A stretch of DNA of 64,000 nt, from the NCBI RefSeq assembly GCF_000022485.1, contig NC_012623.1, positions 1,302,001 to 1,366,000 of the forward strand, given 5' to 3'. The DNA comes from Sulfolobus islandicus Y.N.15.51. Lineage in GTDB: Archaea; Thermoproteota; Thermoprotei_A; Sulfolobales; Sulfolobaceae. The position numbers and the translations under genes were made by a program. This document shows, in pieces, positions 26,885 to 40,253 of this stretch. The stretch's first letter is position 1. Each line of letters opens with the position of its first letter. The notes under the pieces are model-generated. The model did no database searches. It was not told the origin of the DNA and worked only from the letters and a program-made list of their open reading frames with translations.

Positions 26885-27136
26885 TTATTTTTTATTATAA
26901 CAATTTTTACATATTCTTCTAGCACCATCGAAATACGCTGTACATTCTTCACAAACCGTATTTCCGCAGATTTCACATGAGCCTATTGACAAGTGTTTTT
27001 GACAAAGTTTGCATAGACTCATTTCACAAACTTTACAAATTCCTTTATCTGTTACGTAATCATTACTACACACTTGCCTTCCACATAAATTACACGTAAA
27101 AAATGAGATGTTCTCTTCACAGATTTCACATTTCAA
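26885..27136 (-). CDS. Small zinc-finger protein with B-box-like Cys pairs (83 aa)
   Basis: Start set at TTG 27136, which overlaps the end of the inositol-phosphate synthase gene; the longer open frame upstream is antisense-like sequence inside that gene. At least ten cysteines occur as CxxC pairs (CEIC, CNLC, CKVC, CKLC, CEIC, CEEC, CKNC), giving several zinc sites in a compact domain. It resembles a tandem B-box/RING-like finger. Function unknown; translation is probably coupled to ino1. Confidence 0.7.
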   Translation of the reverse strand: MKCEICEENISFFTCNLCGRQVCSNDYVTDKGICKVCEMSLCKLCQKHLSIGSCEICGNTVCEECTAYFDGARRICKNCYNKK

Positions 27137-28208
27137 TGAACTCTTTAAACCATCTATAGGCTTCTTCGTCGTCTTTAGCCTGAATTGGTGGGTGTTTAAA
27201 GTAAAATGCAGATACTTTTTCAAGTGGACCACCTATCTTTCTATCCAAGGCAACCTTAACTGCCCTTATAACATCTACTAATACTGCGGCACAGTTAGCT
27301 TTATCATCAACCTCTAAGGAAGCTTCTACTTTAATTGGCATACCTGCAAACGCACTTCCTTTTACGTAAATGTAGGCTACTTTCGTATTTCCTAAAAATG
27401 GCACATAATCGCTAGGCCCTATCCTTATTTTTCCCTCGCTTTTTATCACCTCTCCGTTATCTAGTGTGCTAGTTACTGCTTCTGTTTTGCTTATTCTTTT
27501 AGATATTAGCCTTTCTTCTGTCTTCATGTTCAGAAAGTCTGTATTCCCGCCCACGTTTAATTGATAAGTTTCCTCAACTTTTACCCCTCTCAGTCTGAAG
27601 AGTGAAGTAATTGACCTATGGAATATGGTAGCCCCTAATTGACTCTTAATATCATCACCTGCTAATGGCAAGTTTTTCTCTTTGAATTTATTAGGAAAGT
27701 AACCTGAAGGATCACTAGCAATAAACACGGGTATTGCGTTTATAAACGCAGTCCTTGCCATTAGTGCTATATTTGCATATGTCCTCGTCGCATTTTCACT
27801 TCCAACAGGCAATAAATTAAGTAGAATTTCTGTTTTGCTAGCTTTTAATTCGTCTAATGCTTTTTCCAATGTGCCATCATAAGTAGGATTAAAAACGTTA
27901 GTCATATGTTGGGCTACACCATCAAGAACGGGTCCCGCACTTACTTTTACGCCTTTCTTCTCCATATTCACTATCTTTGGTGTAATATTTGGAGGCTGAA
28001 ATATGGCCTCTGCAAGATCCTTTCCTATTTTATTTTTTGAAACGTCGAATGCTGCTACAATCTCTATATCGGTAATTTTATAACCCCCAATTATCGGAGT
28101 AATTAATCCCTCATAATAATTATCGCCTTTTGACTTATAATATTCTATTCCTTGAATTAACATTGATGCGCAATTACCTAAGCCAGCTATTGCTACTCGA
28201 ATCATCAA
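27126..28208 (-). CDS. ino1: Inositol-3-phosphate synthase (360 aa)
   Basis: Turns glucose-6-phosphate into inositol-1-phosphate, the head group of archaeal phosphatidylinositol lipids. The NAD-binding [12 protein letters not shown] (about 10-21) is followed by family motifs [18 protein letters not shown] and [13 protein letters not shown]; a lysine-rich catalytic region near residue 220 contains [11 protein letters not shown]. Length is normal for archaea. The ATG at 28205 or 28208 lies about 26 bp after a TATA-like CATATTTTATC, so the mRNA is probably leaderless. Confidence 0.94.
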   Translation of the reverse strand: MMIRVAIAGLGNCASMLIQGIEYYKSKGDNYYEGLITPIIGGYKITDIEIVAAFDVSKNKIGKDLAEAIFQPPNITPKIVNMEKKGVKVSAGPVLDGVAQHMTNVFNPTYDGTLEKALDELKASKTEILLNLLPVGSENATRTYANIALMARTAFINAIPVFIASDPSGYFPNKFKEKNLPLAGDDIKSQLGATIFHRSITSLFRLRGVKVEETYQLNVGGNTDFLNMKTEERLISKRISKTEAVTSTLDNGEVIKSEGKIRIGPSDYVPFLGNTKVAYIYVKGSAFAGMPIKVEASLEVDDKANCAAVLVDVIRAVKVALDRKIGGPLEKVSAFYFKHPPIQAKDDEEAYRWFKEFIEM

Positions 28209-28235
28209 CTTTAAGTTAAATAACTAGATAAAATA

Positions 28236-28290
28236 TGTTGTGATGAAAGGGAAAAAACAGATCTGTGAAGAAGTGGAGCGACACTGAGGT
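28236..28290 (+). ncRNA. Probable C/D-box guide RNA upstream of acyP
   Basis: A C box GTGATGA (28240-28246) and a D box CTGA (28284-28287) bound a 48-nt core. In between is a C'-like GTGAAGA that lies exactly 12 nt before the D box, the usual guide length in archaeal C/D sRNAs. A TATA-like CTTTAAGTTA at about 28209 would start transcription near 28236. The 12 nt before the D box (AGTGGAGCGACA) would be the guide. Part of this sequence is read as the N-terminal extension of acylphosphatase in S. solfataricus. Confidence 0.6.
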
Positions 28291-28298
28291 GTTTAAAA

Positions 28299-28571
28299 AT
28301 GCTAAAGCGCATGTACGCTCGCGTGTATGGGCTAGTGCAAGGTGTTGGTTTTAGAAAATTTGTCCAAATTCACGCTATAAGGTTAGGTATAAAGGGATAT
28401 GCTAAGAATTTACCCGATGGTTCGGTAGAAGTGGTTGCAGAAGGTTATGAGGAAGCGTTAAGTAAATTATTGGAACGTATTAAGCAAGGTCCACCAGCAG
28501 CTGAAGTAGAGAAGGTAGATTTCTCGTTTAGTGAATATAAGGGAGAATTTGAGGATTTCGAAACATACTAA
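28299..28571 (+). CDS. acyP: Acylphosphatase (90 aa)
   Basis: Hydrolyses acyl phosphates. The signature [13 protein letters not shown] (about 9-21) includes the phosphate-binding loop and catalytic arginine, and [17 protein letters not shown] carries the catalytic asparagine. A GAGGTG ribosome binding site at 28286-28291 sits 7 bp before ATG 28299. In S. solfataricus the known protein is 101 residues with an extra [11 protein letters not shown] start; here that codon series is present but shifted by one base relative to the rest, so the extension cannot be made. The core is otherwise nearly identical. Confidence 0.95.
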   Translation: MLKRMYARVYGLVQGVGFRKFVQIHAIRLGIKGYAKNLPDGSVEVVAEGYEEALSKLLERIKQGPPAAEVEKVDFSFSEYKGEFEDFETY

Positions 28572-28622
28572 AAGTTTATAAGGTAAAAACGTTTATAATC
28601 TATCGGTGCTTCTGATGTACCA

Positions 28623-29892
28623 ATGGTAAAAGAAGACGAGATTTTGCCTAAGTACTGGTACAATATAATTCCCGATCTGCCTAAACCCTTGCCTCCTCCA
28701 AGGGATCCACAAGGGGTAGATTTCTCGAGAATTGATTTATTAAGAAGTATACTACCTAAGGAGGTATTAAGGCAACAATTCACAATAGAAAGATACATAA
28801 AGATCCCTGAGGAAGTAAGAGATAGATATTTATCGATAGGAAGACCAACACCATTATTTAGAGCTAAAAGATTAGAGGAGTACTTAAAGACACCAGCAAG
28901 AATCTACTTTAAATATGAAGGCGCTACACCTACTGGATCTCATAAGATAAATACAGCAATTCCTCAAGCATATTTCGCAAAAGAAGAGGGAATTGATCAC
29001 GTAGTTACTGAAACTGGAGCAGGTCAATGGGGAACTGCAGTAGCACTTGCAGCTAGTATGTATAATATGAAAAGTACTATCTTCATGGTAAAGGTAAGTT
29101 ATGAACAAAAACCGATGAGAAGGAGCATAATGCAATTATATGGGGCTAATGTTTATGCAAGCCCCACAAACTTAACTGAATACGGTAAGAAGATGTTAGA
29201 GACAAATCCACAGCATCCTGGATCACTAGGTATAGCAATGAGTGAGGCAATAGAGTATGCTCTTAAGAACGAATTTAGATATTTAGTAGGTAGCGTTTTA
29301 GATGTAGTACTTTTGCATCAAAGCGTTATTGGTCAAGAGACTATTACCCAATTGGATTTGTTAGGAGAAGACGCTGATATTCTAATTGGATGCGTAGGAG
29401 GTGGGAGCAATTTTGGTGGTTTTACATATCCCTTTATCGGAAACAAGAAAGGCAAACGCTACATTGCAGTAAGTTCTGCAGAAATTCCAAAGTTTAGTAA
29501 AGGTGAATATAAGTACGATTTTCCAGACTCTGCTGGATTATTACCTTTAGTGAAAATGATAACTTTAGGTAAAGATTACGTTCCTCCGCCAATATATGCA
29601 GGCGGGTTAAGATATCATGGTGTAGCACCAACATTAAGTTTGTTAGCAAAGGAGGGTATTGTGGAATGGAGAGAATATAATGAAAGGGAGATTTTCGACG
29701 CCGCTAAGATATTTATGGAGAATCAAGGTATTGTACCAGCTCCAGAATCAGCCCATGCAATAAAGGCAGTGGTCGATGAAGCTATAGAAGCTAGGAAGAA
29801 TAATGAGCGAAAAGTCATCGTCTTTAATCTAAGTGGACATGGATTGTTGGATCTATCAAATTACGAATCCATGATGAAAAGGTTGAATGGAA

Positions 29893-29900
<8 letters not shown>
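28623..29900 (+). CDS. trpB2: Tryptophan synthase beta subunit, TrpB2 type (425 aa)
   Basis: Condenses indole and serine to tryptophan. PLP lysine K108 in [22 protein letters not shown] for phosphate binding and VGGGSNFGG for the second PLP site. The longer N terminus ([21 protein letters not shown]) identifies the TrpB2 class, which in Sulfolobus replaces TrpB1 in the operon. It is the first gene of trpB-A-D-F-E-G-C and has two TATA-like elements just upstream (28570-28590). Confidence 0.96.
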
Positions 29901-30610
<710 letters not shown>

Positions 30611-30624
<14 letters not shown>

Positions 30625-31648
30625 TATTCTTAAAAAACTCATAAATAAATCAGATTTGGAAATTGATGAGGCTGAAGAATTAGCTAAGGCTATAATTAGA
30701 GGTGAAGTTCCAGAGATTTTAGTATCAGCAATTTTAGTAGCACTAAGAATGAAAGGTGAAAGTAAAAATGAAATAGTAGGTTTTGCCAGGGCAATGAGAG
30801 AATTAGCAATCAAAATAGACGTACCCAACGCAATAGACACAGCTGGTACAGGTGGCGACGGATTAGGAACAGTAAACGTTAGTACCGCATCTGCAATCCT
30901 ATTGAGTTTAATTAATCCAGTTGCCAAACACGGTAATAGGGCAGTAAGTGGTAAAAGTGGTAGTGCTGATGTTCTTGAAGCTTTAGGCTATAATATTATA
31001 GTTCCACCAGAAAGAGCAAAAGAATTAATCCACAAAACGAATTTCGTTTTCCTCTTCGCACAATACTATCATCCTGCAATGAAGAACGTTGCCAATGTGA
31101 GAAAAACTTTAGGGATTAGAACTATTTTCAATATTCTAGGTCCATTGACTAATCCAGCCAATGCGAAGTATCAGTTAATGGGAGTGTTTTCTAAAGATCA
31201 TTTGGATTTATTGTCAAAAAGCGCGTATGAATTAGATTTCAATAAAGTAATTTTAGTACATGGAGAGCCAGGCATAGATGAGGTAAGTCCGATAGGAAAA
31301 ACTTTTATGAAGATAGTAAGTAAGCGCGGTATAGAAGAAGTCAAGTTTGACGTAACTGATTTCGGTATATCATCAATTCCAATAGATAAGTTAATAGTAA
31401 ATTCTGCTGAGGATTCAGCAATAAAAATAGTTAGGGCATTTCTAGGGAAAGATGAACATGTAGCTGAATTCATTAAGATAAACACCGCAGTTGCGCTTTT
31501 TGCATTAGATAAAGTGAGCAATTTTAAGGAAGGCTATGAGTACGCTAAGTATTTAATAGAAAATTCCGTAAATAAATTAAATGAGATAATCTCACTTAAT
31601 GGAGATCTAACTAAACTGAAAACGATAATGGTGAAGAGTAGTGGTTAA
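30611..31648 (+). CDS. trpD: Anthranilate phosphoribosyltransferase (345 aa)
   Basis: Transfers phosphoribose to anthranilate, the second committed step. The PRPP-binding [14 protein letters not shown] is at 79-92 and the anthranilate site includes [21 protein letters not shown]. Length matches the well-studied S. solfataricus enzyme. Start and end overlap trpA and trpF. Confidence 0.97.
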
Positions 31649-32255
31649 ACTAAAGATATGCGGTAACGCAACGTTATCAGATATCATAGAGCTCTCAAAA
31701 CTTAGTGTAGATTATATAGGAATAATAACTGACGCCATAAGTCAAAGATTCGTAAAGAGCGAGTTCTTAACATTTGTTAGGAGATATACTGAAAAACCGA
31801 TAGTTAATGTGAAAGTCAATATTTTAATGAGTGAAATGGAAAAAGAATTATCAATATCAGATTATTTACAGATACATAGAGTATTAGACGATTTGGAATT
31901 AGAATTGCTTAAATCGTACGATTTTAGAAAAAGAATTATATTATATGTACCAGCGTCCTTCGAGTATAAGAAATACCTAGAGAAGGCTATGGATACTGTG
32001 GATATGGTATTAATAGATTCCGTAAAGAAAGGCGTAGGCGTCGATTATAACGTTGCATCGAGTTTCCTTAAGGATTACCCTCACCTAGGTGTAGGTGGAA
32101 AAATAAGTATAGATAATATTTCTAACTTTATCGATCTAAATCCTGCTTGGCTTGATATTTCCAGTAGTATAGAGATTTATCCTGGCAAAAAAGATATTAA
32201 TATAGTGAAAAAAATAGTTGAGATGGTAAAATATGGAAGTTCATCCGATAAATGA
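31641..32255 (+). CDS. trpF: Phosphoribosylanthranilate isomerase (204 aa)
   Basis: Amadori isomerisation of phosphoribosylanthranilate. A GTG start gives [12 protein letters not shown], with the catalytic cysteine in KICG; the phosphate-binding end is [12 protein letters not shown] (beta-alpha)8 barrel of normal length, one gene in the overlapping trp cluster between trpD and trpE. The catalytic aspartate usually in a VDVSSG-type motif appears as WLDISSSIE. Confidence 0.95.
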
Positions 32256-33498
32256 ATTTGCCTCTCCATTTGAGGTATTTAAGTGCATAGAGAGGGACTT
32301 TAAAGTAGCTGGATTACTAGAGAGCATAGGTGGCCCTCAATATAAGGCGAGATATAGTGTGATAGCTTGGTCAACTAATGGGTATCTGAAAATTCATGAT
32401 GATCCGGTAAATATTCTTAATAGTTATTTGAAAGATTTGAAATTAGTAGATATACCGGGTTTGTTTAAAGGAGGTATGATAGGTTACATAAGCTATGATG
32501 CAGTAAGATTTTGGGAGAAAATAAGAGACTTAAAGCCAGCAGCTGAAGATTGGCCTTATGCGGAATTCTTTATTCCAGACAATATCATAATCTACGATCA
32601 TAATGAGGGCAAAGTATACGTTAATGCCGATTTAAGCTCTGTAGGCGGATGTGGGGATATGGGGGAGTTTAGAATAAGCTTTTATGACGAGTCTCTTAAT
32701 AAGAACAACTATGAGAAGATTGTTTCTGAATCGCTAGAGTATATAAGATCGGGTTACATATTTCAGGTCGTATTATCTAGATTTTATAGATATTTATTTA
32801 GTGGGGATCCATTAAGAATATATTATAATCTCAGAAGAATAAATCCCTCTCCTTACATGTTCTATCTTAAATTTGATGAAAAATACTTAATAGGATCCAG
32901 CCCCGAATTACTTTTCAGAGTTCAAGATAATATTGTCGAAACCTATCCCATAGCTGGCACTAGACCTAGGGGGTCTGATCAAGAAGAAGACCTTAAATTG
33001 GAATTGGAATTGATGAACTCAGAAAAGGATAAGGCTGAGCACTTAATGTTAGTTGATTTGGCTAGAAATGATCTAGGTAAAGTATGTGTCCCCGGAACTG
33101 TGAGAGTACCAGAATTAATGTATGTAGAGAAGTATAGTCATGTCCAACATATAGTATCAAAAGTGATTGGGACTTTAAAGAAGAAGTATAATGCATTAAA
33201 CGTTTTATCAGCTACTTTCCCAGCGGGTACAGTGAGCGGAGCACCAAAACCAATGGCAATGAATATAATTGAAACGTTAGAGGAGTACAAAAGAGGTCCC
33301 TATGCTGGTGCTGTAGGCTTTATCTCAGCTGATGGTAACGCAGAGTTCGCAATAGCCATAAGAACTGCATTTCTAAACAAAGAATTGTTACGAATACATG
33401 CTGGTGCTGGTATAGTATATGACTCTAATCCAGAATCTGAATATTTCGAAACTGAACATAAACTAAAAGCACTAAAAACAGCAATAGGGGTGAGTTAA
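32233..33498 (+). CDS. trpE: Anthranilate synthase component I (421 aa)
   Basis: Forms anthranilate from chorismate with ammonia supplied by TrpG. Family motifs: [50 protein letters not shown] and [14 protein letters not shown]-like end ([17 protein letters not shown]). It is shorter than bacterial TrpE but standard for Sulfolobus. It is feedback-inhibited by tryptophan in known relatives. Next to trpG with one base between. Confidence 0.97.
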   Translation: MEVHPINEFASPFEVFKCIERDFKVAGLLESIGGPQYKARYSVIAWSTNGYLKIHDDPVNILNSYLKDLKLVDIPGLFKGGMIGYISYDAVRFWEKIRDLKPAAEDWPYAEFFIPDNIIIYDHNEGKVYVNADLSSVGGCGDMGEFRISFYDESLNKNNYEKIVSESLEYIRSGYIFQVVLSRFYRYLFSGDPLRIYYNLRRINPSPYMFYLKFDEKYLIGSSPELLFRVQDNIVETYPIAGTRPRGSDQEEDLKLELELMNSEKDKAEHLMLVDLARNDLGKVCVPGTVRVPELMYVEKYSHVQHIVSKVIGTLKKKYNALNVLSATFPAGTVSGAPKPMAMNIIETLEEYKRGPYAGAVGFISADGNAEFAIAIRTAFLNKELLRIHAGAGIVYDSNPESEYFETEHKLKALKTAIGVS

Positions 33499-34086
33499 AT
33501 GGATCTAACCTTGATAATAGATAATTATGATAGTTTTGTTTATAATATAGCTCAAATAGTGGGAGAATTAGGGACTTATCCAATAGTTATCAGAAATGAC
33601 GAAATAAGTATAAAAGGAATAGAGAGAATAGACCCAGATAGGATTATAATTTCACCAGGACCAGGGACACCAGAAAAACGAGAAGATATAGGAGTGTCAT
33701 TGGATGTTATCAAATATCTAGGCAAAAAAACTCCAATACTAGGAGTTTGTCTAGGTCATCAAGCTATAGGTTATGCATTTGGAGCTAAGATAAGAAGAGC
33801 TAGAAAAGTATTTCATGGAAAAATAAGTAACATAATTATAGTAAACGACTCTCCACTTCCACTATATTACGGCATTGCTAAGGAGTTTAAAGCTACCAGA
33901 TATCATAGTCTTGTTGTGGACGAGGTTCATAGACCTCTAATTGTCGATGCAATATCCGCTGAGGATAATGAGATAATGGCAATACATCATGAAGACTACC
34001 CAATATACGGTGTTCAATTTCATCCAGAGAGTGTTGGAACCTCATTGGGATATAAGATACTTTATAATTTCTTGAATAGAGTATAA
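33499..34086 (+). CDS. trpG: Anthranilate synthase component II, glutamine amidotransferase (195 aa)
   Basis: Releases ammonia from glutamine for TrpE. The nucleophile is C84 in [11 protein letters not shown] and the catalytic pair H175/E177 in FHPES near the end. [11 protein letters not shown] at 7-17 is the family start. It follows trpE directly and precedes trpC by 3 bp. Confidence 0.97.
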   Translation: MDLTLIIDNYDSFVYNIAQIVGELGTYPIVIRNDEISIKGIERIDPDRIIISPGPGTPEKREDIGVSLDVIKYLGKKTPILGVCLGHQAIGYAFGAKIRRARKVFHGKISNIIIVNDSPLPLYYGIAKEFKATRYHSLVVDEVHRPLIVDAISAEDNEIMAIHHEDYPIYGVQFHPESVGTSLGYKILYNFLNRV

Positions 34087-34836
<750 letters not shown>

Positions 34837-34854
34837 CGTTCTTCATATACACTT

Positions 34855-36060
34855 GTGGTCTCACTACTAGACTTCAACGAAAATATGTCGCAAGTTACTG
34901 GAGAGACTACTTTATTGTATAAGGAAATTGCTAGAAATGTGGAGAAGACTAAGAAGATTAAAATTATCGATTTTGGGATAGGACAGCCGGATTTACCTAC
35001 ATTTAAACGTATAAGGGATGCTGCAAAAGAGGCTCTAGATCAAGGCTTCACTTTCTACACTTCAGCATTCGGTATTGATGAATTAAGGGAAAAAATAGCT
35101 CAATACCTTAATACTAGATATGGTGCTGACGTAAGGAAGGAGGAAGTGATAGTCACACCTGGTGCTAAGCCTGCGCTTTTCCTAGTCTTTATACTATACA
35201 TTAATCCCGGCGACGAGGTAATACTTCCAGATCCCTCCTTCTACTCTTACGCTGAGGTTGTTAAGTTACTCGGAGGAAAACCAATATATACTAATTTAAA
35301 GTGGAGTAAAGAAGGATTCTCAATAGATGTAGATGATCTACAGTCTAAAATATCAAAAAGAACCAAAATGATAGTATTCAATAATCCTCATAATCCGACT
35401 GGTACTCTATTTTCTCCTAATGACGTTAAGAAAATTGTAGATATAAGTAGGGATAATAAAATTATCTTATTATCCGATGAAATTTATGATAATTTTGTGT
35501 ATGAAGGTAAGATGAGAAGTACTCTTGAAGACTCGGATTGGAGAGATTTCTTGATTTACGTTAATGGATTTAGTAAGACTTTCTCAATGACTGGATGGAG
35601 ATTAGGTTATATTGTAGCGAAGCGCGAAATTATCCAGAAAATGGGAGTTTTGGCTGCTAACATATACACTGCCCCTACAAGTTTTGTACAAAAAGCTGCC
35701 GTAAAAGCCTTTGATACTTTCGACGAGGTCAACGAAATGGTGAAGCTATTTAAGAAGAGAAGAGACGTAATGTATGATCAGCTTATTAAGGTTAAAGGAA
35801 TTGAAGTATCTAAACCAAATGGAGCATTCTATATGTTCCCAAATGCTGGTAAGTTACTAAAAATAAGTGGGCTCGACGTCAAGTCATTTGCAATAAGGCT
35901 AATTGAAGAAAAAGGTGTAGTCACAATACCTGGTGAAGTCTTTCCATTAAATATAGGTAAGGAATTTTTAAGACTAAGTTTTGCCGTAAACGAAGAAGTT
36001 ATTAGAGAGGGTGTACAAAAAATTAGAGAGTTTGCAGAACAGATGATGAATTCCCGATAG
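34855..36060 (+). CDS. aspC: Aspartate aminotransferase, class I (401 aa)
   Basis: PLP enzyme exchanging amino groups between aspartate and 2-oxoglutarate. The PLP lysine is near residue 240 in [14 protein letters not shown], and [13 protein letters not shown] and the final RLSF arginine bind substrate. The GTG start gives [13 protein letters not shown], as in the known S. solfataricus enzyme. It sits right after the trp operon and ends 13 bp before the end of convergent valS. Confidence 0.95.
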   Translation: MVSLLDFNENMSQVTGETTLLYKEIARNVEKTKKIKIIDFGIGQPDLPTFKRIRDAAKEALDQGFTFYTSAFGIDELREKIAQYLNTRYGADVRKEEVIVTPGAKPALFLVFILYINPGDEVILPDPSFYSYAEVVKLLGGKPIYTNLKWSKEGFSIDVDDLQSKISKRTKMIVFNNPHNPTGTLFSPNDVKKIVDISRDNKIILLSDEIYDNFVYEGKMRSTLEDSDWRDFLIYVNGFSKTFSMTGWRLGYIVAKREIIQKMGVLAANIYTAPTSFVQKAAVKAFDTFDEVNEMVKLFKKRRDVMYDQLIKVKGIEVSKPNGAFYMFPNAGKLLKISGLDVKSFAIRLIEEKGVVTIPGEVFPLNIGKEFLRLSFAVNEEVIREGVQKIREFAEQMMNSR

Positions 36061-36073
36061 TAAGATTGATGAG

Positions 36074-38524
36074 CTAAACTCCCATGGTCTGATTAGCAAG
36101 TTTAATTTCCACTTTTTCTTCAGTTGATTCTACTAGTTCAAGGTTAGTTATCTTTAGCGTCTTCATTATGTCCTCTTTTACCTCATTAATTAACTCAATA
36201 AATTGTCTATTTGCATATAATTTTACGCTAACTGGGGCATTCATTGATAATCTATTCTTAATCTTCTCTGATCTTATTAGAGAGTTTGTTTTCTTTATTA
36301 CTTCCCCAAGTTCTCCTACTCTTTTATCCTCTTCGATATCATCCACTTTAGGCAATTCTTCTAGGAGAATACTCTTCTTATAACCAAATAACCTAGAATA
36401 GATTTCCTCTGTTATATGGGGTGCAATAGGATGTAGTAATATAATTATATCTCTTATTATCCTTTGTATAGTATATTTTGCAGACTTATCGTCTTCGAAT
36501 AATCTATGTTTTATCATTTCTAAATATTCATCAGCTATGATCTCCCAGAAATAGCTATAGAGTTCTTGAAGTACCAAGTAAAAGTCGTAGTTCTTATATG
36601 CGTTTATTGCCTTCATTACAAATTTCTTATGTTCTTGTAAAATCCATTTATCTACTATATGTAGGCTTTCAGGTTTATCAAGTCTTTGATTCGCTATGAA
36701 GGGGTACACTAATCTACTCGCATTCCATAATTTCTGCAATAACATTCTTTTTCCCTTCACTATATCCCATTTAAATGGAAAATCATCGCCGATGCTTGCA
36801 TCAAGAAGTGCCATTCTAATCGCATCTGCTCCAAATTCATCAACTCTATCCAATGGCGATACTACATTTCCCTTGCTTTTACTCATTCTAGTTCCATCTG
36901 GACCAAGGACTTGACCATGAATAAGGACTGTGGTAAAAGGTATATTATTAGCTAACATTAAAGTTCTAAAGAAGGTATAGAATAGCCAAGTCCTAATTAT
37001 ATCAGTACCTTGAAGTCTTAGTGATGCTGGAAAAGTTTTGTTGAAAACGTTTTTATCTTCATAGAACTTGGTTAGGAAAAGAACTGTTACGCTAGAATCA
37101 ATCCACACGTCTGCGACATCGGTAACTGGTTTAAGATGTAATCCACACAATTGACATTTCTCTGATGGTGGGTTAGTTTTGATAGGATCTATTGGTAAAT
37201 CTTTTTCTCTAGCGGGTGTTAAATGCCCATTTTCGCAGTACCAGAATGGCAATGGAGTACCATAAATTCTTTGCCTAGTTATATTCCAATCCCACTCTAT
37301 ACTCTTTATCCAATCCTCAAGATAATAGGACATTCTAGCTGGCTTAAATTTCATCTTTTTGTATTCTTCTAGCAATTTTTGTTTCTTATCTAGAACTTTA
37401 ATGTATATTTGCTTTTTAACTAAGAATTCTACTGGAGACAGACAATCACTTCTCTCAACATGCGACAGTACATTATGTTTTATTTTCTCTACTTTTACGA
37501 GATACCCTTTAGTCTTTAGGATTTCAATCATTTTATTTCTTGCTTGTTCAATTTTCAACTCATCAAGTATACCATTTGTATTTATCATCCTTCCTTTTTC
37601 GTCCACTATAACCCTTGTCGGTAAGTTGTATTTCAATTGCCACTTTATATCTTGGGGATCACCATAGGTACTTATCATTACTGCTCCAGTTCCGAATTCC
37701 TTCTCCACGTCTGAGTCAGATATTATTTTTACCTCAATATTAAACACTGGTACTATTGCAATTTTTCCTACGAAACTCTTATATCTCTCATCATTTGGAT
37801 TTACTGCCACAGCTTGAGTTGCAGCTAGTAGTTCTGGCCTAGTTGTAGCTATAATTATTTCTCCTCCTTCCTTTAATGGGAACTTTATATAAGCAAGAAT
37901 TCCATCTTTCTCTAAGTAACCTACTTCACTTTGTGCTAAAGCAGTCTCACATTTAGGGCACCAAATTACTGGTCCTTCTCTCATTTCTATTAAATTCGTT
38001 TTATACATGTCAATGAGACTTTTTTGAATAATCTTTCTGTATTTTGGTTCATAGGTCTTGTATTCAAACCTTTCCCATTCTGGTCTATATCCTAGTCTAA
38101 TCATTGCTTCTTTCATTTTCTTAATCATATCCTCTGTCCATTCTATACATTTTTGGAGAAATAGTTGCCTATTATCTTTTGGAATTCCTAACCTGTATTG
38201 TACTTTTAGTTCAGTTGGTAAACCTTGTGTATCCCATCCCTGAGGTAATAATACATTATATCCTTCTAATCTCTTAAACCTACCCATAGTATCAGCTATT
38301 GTAACCCAATATGCATGTCCCATATGAAGTTCTCCACTGGTAAAAGGAGGAGGAGTATCAATAACAAATCTCGGTGATTTATCATCCTCATCTCTGAATC
38401 TAAATACGTCCCTCCAATATTCTTCACTTAACCATATCTTTTGCCATTTTTCCTCGATTTCCTTAGGATTATAATGTTTTGGCCATTCTTCCATCTTCTT
38501 TAAAATCTCATCTTGGTTTAACAA
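36074..38524 (-). CDS. valS: Valyl-tRNA synthetase (816 aa)
   Basis: Charges tRNA-Val; class I. Start set at TTG 38524, seven bases after an AGGTGG ribosome binding site; the longer open frame runs into the divergent neighbour. The HIGH-like motif is GELHMGHA near residue 65, zinc-like pairs occur at WCPKCE and KCQLCG, and the KMSKS motif reads [11 protein letters not shown]. The editing domain includes ATTRPELL and [12 protein letters not shown]-type sequence. The C-terminal anticodon-binding helix bundle contains WNASRLV. Full length for archaea. Confidence 0.96.
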   Translation of the reverse strand: MLNQDEILKKMEEWPKHYNPKEIEEKWQKIWLSEEYWRDVFRFRDEDDKSPRFVIDTPPPFTSGELHMGHAYWVTIADTMGRFKRLEGYNVLLPQGWDTQGLPTELKVQYRLGIPKDNRQLFLQKCIEWTEDMIKKMKEAMIRLGYRPEWERFEYKTYEPKYRKIIQKSLIDMYKTNLIEMREGPVIWCPKCETALAQSEVGYLEKDGILAYIKFPLKEGGEIIIATTRPELLAATQAVAVNPNDERYKSFVGKIAIVPVFNIEVKIISDSDVEKEFGTGAVMISTYGDPQDIKWQLKYNLPTRVIVDEKGRMINTNGILDELKIEQARNKMIEILKTKGYLVKVEKIKHNVLSHVERSDCLSPVEFLVKKQIYIKVLDKKQKLLEEYKKMKFKPARMSYYLEDWIKSIEWDWNITRQRIYGTPLPFWYCENGHLTPAREKDLPIDPIKTNPPSEKCQLCGLHLKPVTDVADVWIDSSVTVLFLTKFYEDKNVFNKTFPASLRLQGTDIIRTWLFYTFFRTLMLANNIPFTTVLIHGQVLGPDGTRMSKSKGNVVSPLDRVDEFGADAIRMALLDASIGDDFPFKWDIVKGKRMLLQKLWNASRLVYPFIANQRLDKPESLHIVDKWILQEHKKFVMKAINAYKNYDFYLVLQELYSYFWEIIADEYLEMIKHRLFEDDKSAKYTIQRIIRDIIILLHPIAPHITEEIYSRLFGYKKSILLEELPKVDDIEEDKRVGELGEVIKKTNSLIRSEKIKNRLSMNAPVSVKLYANRQFIELINEVKEDIMKTLKITNLELVESTEEKVEIKLANQTMGV

Positions 38525-38589
38525 TAACTGACCACCTATACAGACGATTTTATATAAATATAAATTCGAATAGCTTATAAAATTTCGTA

Positions 38590-39570
38590 ATGAGAATCGC
38601 AATTCTGGGAGGAGGAGTAGCAGGTTCTACTTTGGCATACTTACTTTCAAGAATTAGTAATGAAGTTACAATCTTTGATATTAACCAATACTACGTTAAA
38701 CCATGTGGAGATATAGTCCCAAACGTTTATACACCCCCCTTTAATTGGAATGAAACGTTTGGTATAAAGAGGTTCTCCTTCTATATAGATGGGGAAAAAA
38801 TTTACGATGTTGAATATAGGCATACTAAGTGGCTGGTTATAGATAAGTGGAAATGGATAAATGATATGCGAAAGAGTTCAAAAATAATAGTGACTCATGA
38901 TCTTAATATTAAAGACTTTGATTACGTAATAGATAGTAGAGGGCCTTATCCAATGGATAGAGAGGTAGTTTATACTACTAGAGCCATAATAGAGACTGAG
39001 GAGTTTGACGATGAGGCCATATTGGAATTCGACACTCATTATACAGGTTTTTATTGGATATTTCCTAGCGGGGAAAATGAATATAATATCGGAGCTGGTT
39101 TTTTGGAATATAAGAATTCAAAGGAATTACTTTATTATTATTTGAGGAAGAAATTTAAGAATTTCGAAGTTAAGGATGTTAGAGGAGCTCCTATTAGTAT
39201 TGGGAGTGTTAAAAATAAGAAGTTAAGGATAGGTGAGGCAAGAGGGCTTGTCTTCCCACTAAGCGGTGAAGGGATAAGGCCATCAGCTATTTCAGCTGAG
39301 TACACTTTTGAGGCTATATATAAAGAAAAAGATCTGGATGAGTTTCTTAACGATAAGCTCAGTATTATAGAGAAAAGAATTAAAATTCAGAAAATGCTAC
39401 TAGATCTATATAGATATTCTAGTTTAAGTTTAAGAAAGACTTTTATGAGAATATTCTTTAAGAACGATGTTCTCATAGATACATATTTAGAAGATAAGAT
39501 AGATTTGAATGGAATAATCGAATCCTTAAAGAGTGTGAGAGGGAATGGAAGTATTGTTAGAAAATTCTAG
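38590..39570 (+). CDS. FAD-dependent oxidoreductase, geranylgeranyl-reductase-like (326 aa)
   Basis: The N terminus [18 protein letters not shown] (4-21) is a GxGxxG dinucleotide-binding fold; GDI and the [11 protein letters not shown] segment near 225 are typical of the geranylgeranyl reductase family, which saturates isoprenoid chains of archaeal lipids or quinones. It is shorter than the confirmed lipid enzymes (about 400-450 aa), so the substrate is uncertain. It diverges from valS, and its end overlaps the next gene by 26 bp. Confidence 0.75.
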   Translation: MRIAILGGGVAGSTLAYLLSRISNEVTIFDINQYYVKPCGDIVPNVYTPPFNWNETFGIKRFSFYIDGEKIYDVEYRHTKWLVIDKWKWINDMRKSSKIIVTHDLNIKDFDYVIDSRGPYPMDREVVYTTRAIIETEEFDDEAILEFDTHYTGFYWIFPSGENEYNIGAGFLEYKNSKELLYYYLRKKFKNFEVKDVRGAPISIGSVKNKKLRIGEARGLVFPLSGEGIRPSAISAEYTFEAIYKEKDLDEFLNDKLSIIEKRIKIQKMLLDLYRYSSLSLRKTFMRIFFKNDVLIDTYLEDKIDLNGIIESLKSVRGNGSIVRKF

Positions 39571-39934
39571 GAGCAGGAAAAATAAGCATGTATTAAGAAC
39601 CTTCCTATTTAAAGTAGACGTAAATGGTGTAATACAGCAGATAGAATTGCCTGGGAAAGTAGTAAGACCTACATATAAGGTAGGTGAAGCAAAGATTGTA
39701 AATATTCCAAATAAAGGCACATACGTTTATCTTTTCCTTCTAAGGAATCTATACGGGCGTGTAATAGGTAGGATAATTGTAATTAATGATGGGAAAATCG
39801 TATTAGTAATGAAGTATAGGAAGTTAAAGTTAAAGCTAATAGATGGTGATGATAAATACGTAACAATTGTAAAAAGAATTTCCGAGCAACTTAAAATTCC
39901 GGTCAAGAAAATAAATATTAACAAGAAGAAGTGA
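39545..39934 (+). CDS. Conserved basic protein of unknown function (129 aa)
   Basis: ATG 39545 overlaps the end of the oxidoreductase gene, so the two are coupled. The sequence is beta-rich and strongly basic, with [21 protein letters not shown] in the middle and a lysine-rich tail. No cysteines or membrane segment. No family recognised; the position suggests cotranscription with the 38590 and 39939 genes. Confidence 0.65.
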   Translation: MEVLLENSRSRKNKHVLRTFLFKVDVNGVIQQIELPGKVVRPTYKVGEAKIVNIPNKGTYVYLFLLRNLYGRVIGRIIVINDGKIVLVMKYRKLKLKLIDGDDKYVTIVKRISEQLKIPVKKININKKK

Positions 39935-39938
39935 GAAA

Positions 39939-40253
39939 ATGTTTGAAGTGAGATTCAAGATTTTAGCCGAAGATCCTTTTAGAATAAAGTACTTGTCACA
40001 ATCCATTAATGATGTATTTAAAGATCTATGTGAACCGGTAAAAATAGGAGCATCGTATATTTGTGCTCCGAATCAAGATACCCTCCTCTTGATCTATTTT
40101 AGTTCTCAGCTTTCAAAAGATATGAATGCGTCACTTAAAATAATGTCAAATAATGCGACGTATGTTGCTGAGATCATGAAAGAAGTTAATAATAGGTTAA
40201 GATCACAAGGTTTTTATATAACAATTTCGGAAACCTCTACTACTTCGTTATAG
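39939..40253 (+). CDS. Small alpha/beta protein, possibly Pcc1-like (104 aa)
   Basis: The arrangement is a strand (FEVRFKILAEDPFRIKYLS split as FEVRFKIL and FRIKYLSQSI), a helix, two strands (YICAPNQDTLLLIYFSS), and a long helix (NASLKIMSNNATYVAEIMKEV). This is the order seen in the KEOPS subunit Pcc1, including an NASLK-type turn before the last helix, but the match is weak. Its end overlaps the convergent 40214 gene by 40 bp. Confidence 0.5.
   Translation: MFEVRFKILAEDPFRIKYLSQSINDVFKDLCEPVKIGASYICAPNQDTLLLIYFSSQLSKDMNASLKIMSNNATYVAEIMKEVNNRLRSQGFYITISETSTTSL

Noticed and set aside
28570-28622. Trp-rich leader peptide upstream of the trp operon
   Set aside because: The 50 bp between acyP and trpB2 hold no ORF with tryptophan codons, only TATA-like elements; attenuation by a leader peptide is not supported there.
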